Part shown: piece by piece, positions 7,417 to 10,498 of the stretch
Numbering within the stretch: position 1 is the first letter of the stretch
Layout: the number at the start of each line of letters is the position of its first letter
DNA from: Bacteroidales bacterium
GTDB lineage: Bacteria; Bacteroidota; Bacteroidia; Bacteroidales; VadinHA17
NCBI GenBank assembly: GCA_031285575.1
Contig: JAITVX010000122.1
Span: 1 to 10,498, forward strand
Direction of reading: 5' to 3'
DNA length: 10,498 nucleotides
The notes under the pieces: model-generated
The model's database searches: none
What the model saw: the letters and a program-made list of their open reading frames with translations, nothing else
What the model was told of the DNA's origin: nothing
Made by a program: the position numbers and the translations under genes

Positions 7417-7724
7417 CGAAACAAAATTATTTTCGCTTATCTGACTGTTATTGAGAATTTTTCCTACTTCTGTCCCTGCAAGTCTGTATCAGCAGATTTT
7501 TGGTTTAAATTCTATATGGAATGTGAATTATTCTTAGCAGGAACGACATTTCGTCCGGTTTTGTGTCCCTTCGTTCTATCAATAGTTGCCGCATACAATC
7601 CGCTCTTTCATCCAACATATTTTTGTGTAAAACTATTTCAGGACAAATCAGTTTTGGAATCAACTGTTCCGGTGAGAAATATGTTACAAAAAAACAAAAT
7701 AAGACAATAATGCAAGGAATGAAA

Positions 7725-7756
7725 ATGCAGTGATATACAAAAATTTTATACTTTTG
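7725..7756 (+). promoter_or_regulatory. Predicted leuS promoter
   Basis: TACTTTTG at 7749-7756 matches the TAnnTTTG -7 consensus. At 21 bases upstream the triplet is ATG (7725-7727) rather than TTG, so the -33 box is imperfect. Transcription would start near 7761-7764, about 30 bases before the leuS ATG and inside the adjacent hairpin. Confidence 0.5.
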
Positions 7757-7775
7757 CCGTTTGTTTTTAAACGGC
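7756..7775 (+). promoter_or_regulatory. Perfect inverted repeat between -7 box and leuS start
   Basis: GCCGTTT (7756-7762) and AAACGGC (7769-7775) are exact inverted repeats around GTTTTT. The left arm begins at the last base of the predicted -7 box and the right arm ends 19 bases before the leuS ATG. It could be an operator, or a terminator for read-through from the left, although only a broken T-rich stretch follows. Which of these applies cannot be told from sequence. Confidence 0.4.
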
Positions 7776-7794
7776 TTAATTATATTTTGTAACG

Positions 7795-10461
7795 ATGGAC
7801 TATAATTTCAGAGAAATCGAAAAAAAATGGCAGAAATACTGGGAAGATAATAAAACCTTCAAAACCCCGGACGATATTACAAATCCTAAAAAATGCTACA
7901 TACTTGATATGTTCCCGTATCCATCGGCAGCAGGGTTGCATGTAGGGCATCCGGAAGGATATACCGCTACCGATATTTTCAGCAGATACAGGCGAATGAA
8001 AGGATTTAACGTCCTTCATCCAATGGGATGGGATGCATTTGGACTGCCAGCCGAACAGTATGCCATACGGACCGGTACACATCCGTCTGTTACAACACAG
8101 AAAAACTGCGACACATTCAGACGCCAGATTAAAGAACTTGGATTAAGCTACGACTGGGACAGGGAAATAAATACTACAGACCCAAAATATTTAAAATGGA
8201 CGCAGTGGATATTTATTAAACTATACAACACATGGTTCGACAAGGAACTTCAGAGGGGAAGAGATATATCGGAACTGGAAATACCCGCTTCCATACGGCA
8301 GGCAGGGCATGAGGAAGTGACTAAATATATCGACTCGCAACGCCTTGCATACTACGACAGTGCAAATGTGTGGTGGTGTCCGGCATGCAGAATTGTCTGC
8401 GCCAACGAAGAAGTGCTGAACGATGGTTCTCATGAAAAGTGCGGCAACAGGGTTGAGAAGAAAAACCTCAAGCAGTGGATGCTGCGTATCCCCCTGTATG
8501 CCGAACGGCTTCTGAAAGGTATTGACCGCCTCGACTGGCCTGAAGGAATCAAGGATATGCAGCGCAACTGGATAGGCCGTTCGACCGGTGCCGAAGTCGA
8601 TTTTGCCATCGAAAACCTTGACAGGAAGCTTACAGTCTTTACTACCAGACCCGACACGCTCTTTGGAGCAACATACATGGTAATAGCCCCGGAGCACAGC
8701 CTTGTGGAAGATATTACCACAGACGAATACAGAACCCAGGTCAGGGAATATACAAGGGCTGCTTCCCTCAAATCCGACCTCGACCGTACCGACCTTGCAA
8801 AGGAAAAAACAGGGGTATTTACAGGAAAATACGCCATAAACCCCGTAAACAGCGATAGAATACCGGTATGGATTGCCGATTATGTATTGACAGGATACGG
8901 TACAGGGGCAATCATGGCGGTACCTGCGCACGACACGCGCGACTTCGAGTTTGCCTCAAAATTCAACCTTCCAATCAAATGTATTCAAGATCCCGATATT
9001 GTCGATACAGACCGCAGGGCAAAAATACTTGCCGGAACCGAATGCTGGACGGAAGATGGCAGATATATCAATTCAGCAAGCACTGTTTCGGGTATCGATA
9101 TAAATGGTCTGAACAGGGAAGCAGGTATAAGGAAGATTACCGGGTGGCTCGAATCTCAGAATACGGGCAGGTACCGAATCAATTACAAACTTCGCGACTG
9201 GCTTTTCAGCAGGCAGAGATACTGGGGTGAACCGTTTCCTGTAATACACTGGGAAGATGGTGATATAACGCTCGTTGATGAGAAAGAACTTCCACTGATG
9301 CTGCCGCAGCTCGACAGGTATCTTCCGGGCGAAACAGGTGAATCGCCACTTGCAAACGCCACCGACTGGCTGGCTGTAACCGACAGCAACGGACGCAAGG
9401 GACGACGCGAAACCAACACAATGCCGCAGTGGGCAGGCTCGTGCTGGTATTATCTGCGATTTATAGACCCCGATAACGACAAATTGATTGCAGATCCATT
9501 GAAAGAGAAATACTGGATGCCGGTAGATTTGTACATGGGCGGATCTGAACATGCCGTGCTACATCTGCTGTACAGCCGTTTTTGGCATAAGGTACTATTC
9601 GACCTTGGAATAGTTTCTACCGACGAACCCTACAGGAAACTCTTCAATCAAGGTATGATACTTGCCTTCGCCTACGAAACCGAGACGGGCTTGAGGATAC
9701 CCACCGATCAGGTAGTTGAACGCGGCGGAAAATACTTTAACACCGAAAACAACCAGGAACTGAAACAGATTGTTGCAAAGATGTCGAAATCGTTAAAGAA
9801 TGTTGTCAATCCCGATGACGTTACATCAAAATACGGAGCCGACTCGCTGAGACTGTATGAAATGTTCATGGGCCCGCTCGACATAACAAAGCCGTGGGAC
9901 GAGAAAGGTGTAAAAGGCGTTTTTAACTTTCTTAACCGAACCTTCAGGTTTTTTTCCACCCCTGAAAATATTTTCTGCGGAGATGACCATCCGGAAACGC
10001 TTAAAGGCCTTCATCAGTTGATAAAAAAAGCTGGCGGCGATATTGAAAATCTCCGCTTCAACACTGCCATATCGGCAATGATGATATTCCTTAACCTTGT
10101 GGTAAAAAAGGGAAAAGTTTCGCACGATACCGCCGTTTCATTTGTTAAAGTACTTTCGCCATTTGCCCCGCATGTTGCCGAAGAGCTGTGGAGCATACTC
10201 GGACACGGCAAGACGCTTGCATATGAGCCATGGCCCGACTATGTTGAAGAATACCTGCATGAAGACAGTTTTGAATATCCGGTTTCGTTCAATGGCAAGA
10301 CGCGGTTCAACATATCGCTTCCGGTATCGTTGTCGAAAGACGAGGTTATAAGTACCGTTCTTACCGACCCCAGAACAAGGAAATGGCTCGGTGACACCAA
10401 ACCTGCAAATATTATCTTTGTGCCCAATAAGATTGTAAACATTGTAGTAAAGAACAGTTGA
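7795..10461 (+). CDS. leuS: Leucyl-tRNA synthetase (LeuRS)
   Basis: This class Ia synthetase charges tRNA-Leu with leucine in the cytoplasm and removes mischarged amino acids at a separate editing site. The 888-residue protein appears complete. The HIGH-type motif HVGH is at 49-52, within PYPSAAGLHVGHPEGYTATD (41-60), and KMSKS is at 662-666. The CP1 editing domain has the threonine-rich TTRPDT (283-288) and GTGAIMAVPAHDTRD (369-383), with D383 at the position of the conserved editing aspartate. A zinc-knuckle-like cluster, C195-x2-C198 then H213-x2-C216, with a further C202, sits before CP1. WIGRS (259-263), LRDWLFSRQRYWGEP (466-480) and the tRNA-binding C-terminus ending in VNIVVKNS are all present. 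The ATG at 7795 matches the family start DYNFREIEKKWQKYW. It stands alone downstream of its own predicted promoter. Its insert QRGRDISELEIP (153-164) and HPEG motif differ from the Bacteroides-type LeuRS I recall (HPLG, no CxxC), so the lineage of this copy may be different. Confidence 0.97.
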   Translation: MDYNFREIEKKWQKYWEDNKTFKTPDDITNPKKCYILDMFPYPSAAGLHVGHPEGYTATDIFSRYRRMKGFNVLHPMGWDAFGLPAEQYAIRTGTHPSVTTQKNCDTFRRQIKELGLSYDWDREINTTDPKYLKWTQWIFIKLYNTWFDKELQRGRDISELEIPASIRQAGHEEVTKYIDSQRLAYYDSANVWWCPACRIVCANEEVLNDGSHEKCGNRVEKKNLKQWMLRIPLYAERLLKGIDRLDWPEGIKDMQRNWIGRSTGAEVDFAIENLDRKLTVFTTRPDTLFGATYMVIAPEHSLVEDITTDEYRTQVREYTRAASLKSDLDRTDLAKEKTGVFTGKYAINPVNSDRIPVWIADYVLTGYGTGAIMAVPAHDTRDFEFASKFNLPIKCIQDPDIVDTDRRAKILAGTECWTEDGRYINSASTVSGIDINGLNREAGIRKITGWLESQNTGRYRINYKLRDWLFSRQRYWGEPFPVIHWEDGDITLVDEKELPLMLPQLDRYLPGETGESPLANATDWLAVTDSNGRKGRRETNTMPQWAGSCWYYLRFIDPDNDKLIADPLKEKYWMPVDLYMGGSEHAVLHLLYSRFWHKVLFDLGIVSTDEPYRKLFNQGMILAFAYETETGLRIPTDQVVERGGKYFNTENNQELKQIVAKMSKSLKNVVNPDDVTSKYGADSLRLYEMFMGPLDITKPWDEKGVKGVFNFLNRTFRFFSTPENIFCGDDHPETLKGLHQLIKKAGGDIENLRFNTAISAMMIFLNLVVKKGKVSHDTAVSFVKVLSPFAPHVAEELWSILGHGKTLAYEPWPDYVEEYLHEDSFEYPVSFNGKTRFNISLPVSLSKDEVISTVLTDPRTRKWLGDTKPANIIFVPNKIVNIVVKNS

Positions 10462-10498
10462 TTTATGCGAATCAGAGAGTGAATATCAGTTGAAAGAG
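10462..10498. other. 37 bases after leuS, nothing recognised
   Basis: No hairpin with a T-run, promoter match or start of a sustained reading frame is visible before the window ends. The one ATG here meets a stop after five codons. Confidence 0.5.

Larger units (their letters stand above)
7265..7748. other. Gap of about 480 bases without a convincing gene
   Basis: Apart from repeat copy B (7338-7364) and a hairpin at 7401-7416, no supported gene is seen here. Plus-strand frames open at 7269-7454 and 7351-7710, but both start with TTG, lack a promoter, and give products with no domain I recognise. On the minus strand about 80 codons are open from about 7488 down past 7261, again without an early start codon or known motif. 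No tRNA or other structured RNA gene was recognised. The stretch is AT-rich and may be further decayed mobile-element DNA next to the transposase remnant. Confidence 0.5.

Noticed and set aside
7351..7710. Possible 119-residue protein in the rel-leuS gap
   Set aside because: It starts with TTG inside a repeat, has no promoter and no recognisable domain; its composition looks like translated non-coding DNA.
7094..7723. Ten-base direct repeat AAGGAATGAA at 7094-7103 and 7714-7723
   Set aside because: A match this short in AT-rich DNA is expected by chance, and IS5-type insertions usually duplicate only a few bases.
8221..8931. Minus-strand frame of 236 codons antisense to leuS
   Set aside because: It overlaps the LeuRS zinc and editing regions completely and shows no motif or promoter of its own.
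1..10498. CRISPR arrays, tRNA genes, rRNA genes, replication origins, known riboswitches
   Set aside because: No regularly spaced repeats, cloverleaf-type sequences, DnaA-box clusters or riboswitch cores were seen on reading the intergenic regions.

Overview
The window looks like a chromosomal segment of a member of the Bacteroidota, probably Bacteroidales-like. Three things point there: type IX secretion system (T9SS) regulators, which are confined to that phylum; promoters of the TTG-N21-TAnnTTTG form used by its housekeeping sigma factor; and no purine-rich ribosome-binding sites before the genes. It holds five protein genes, one of them cut by the window edge, plus a decayed transposase fragment.

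Positions 1-4549, minus strand, form one tight operon read right to left. A PorW/SprE-type TPR lipoprotein (4549-1895) overlaps porX (1898-345) by 4 bases. PorX is a response regulator fused to a PglZ alkaline-phosphatase-fold domain. tsaE follows after 3 bases and runs off the left edge. The first two genes belong to the T9SS and gliding control circuit; the third is a tRNA t6A-modification ATPase.

Positions 4550-4844 are a divergent promoter region, with one recognisable Bacteroidota promoter facing each way. Downstream on the plus strand is a complete bifunctional Rel/SpoT-type (p)ppGpp synthetase/hydrolase (4845-7076).

Positions 7077-7794 carry no intact gene. They hold a small hairpin after rel, two imperfect copies of a C-rich/G-rich repeat, the C-terminal end of a probable IS5-like transposase (7145-7264), and about 500 bases with no convincing coding signal. 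A predicted promoter and a perfect 7-bp hairpin lie just before leuS.

Positions 7795-10461, plus strand, are a full-length leucyl-tRNA synthetase with all key motifs. Its sequence style differs from the LeuRS I recall for Bacteroides and relatives. The last 37 bases hold nothing recognisable.

I did not find a clearly new multi-gene system. The points most worth a second look are the T9SS-regulator/tsaE operon, the non-ATG start of porW, the IS remnant with its repeats, and the atypical LeuRS.
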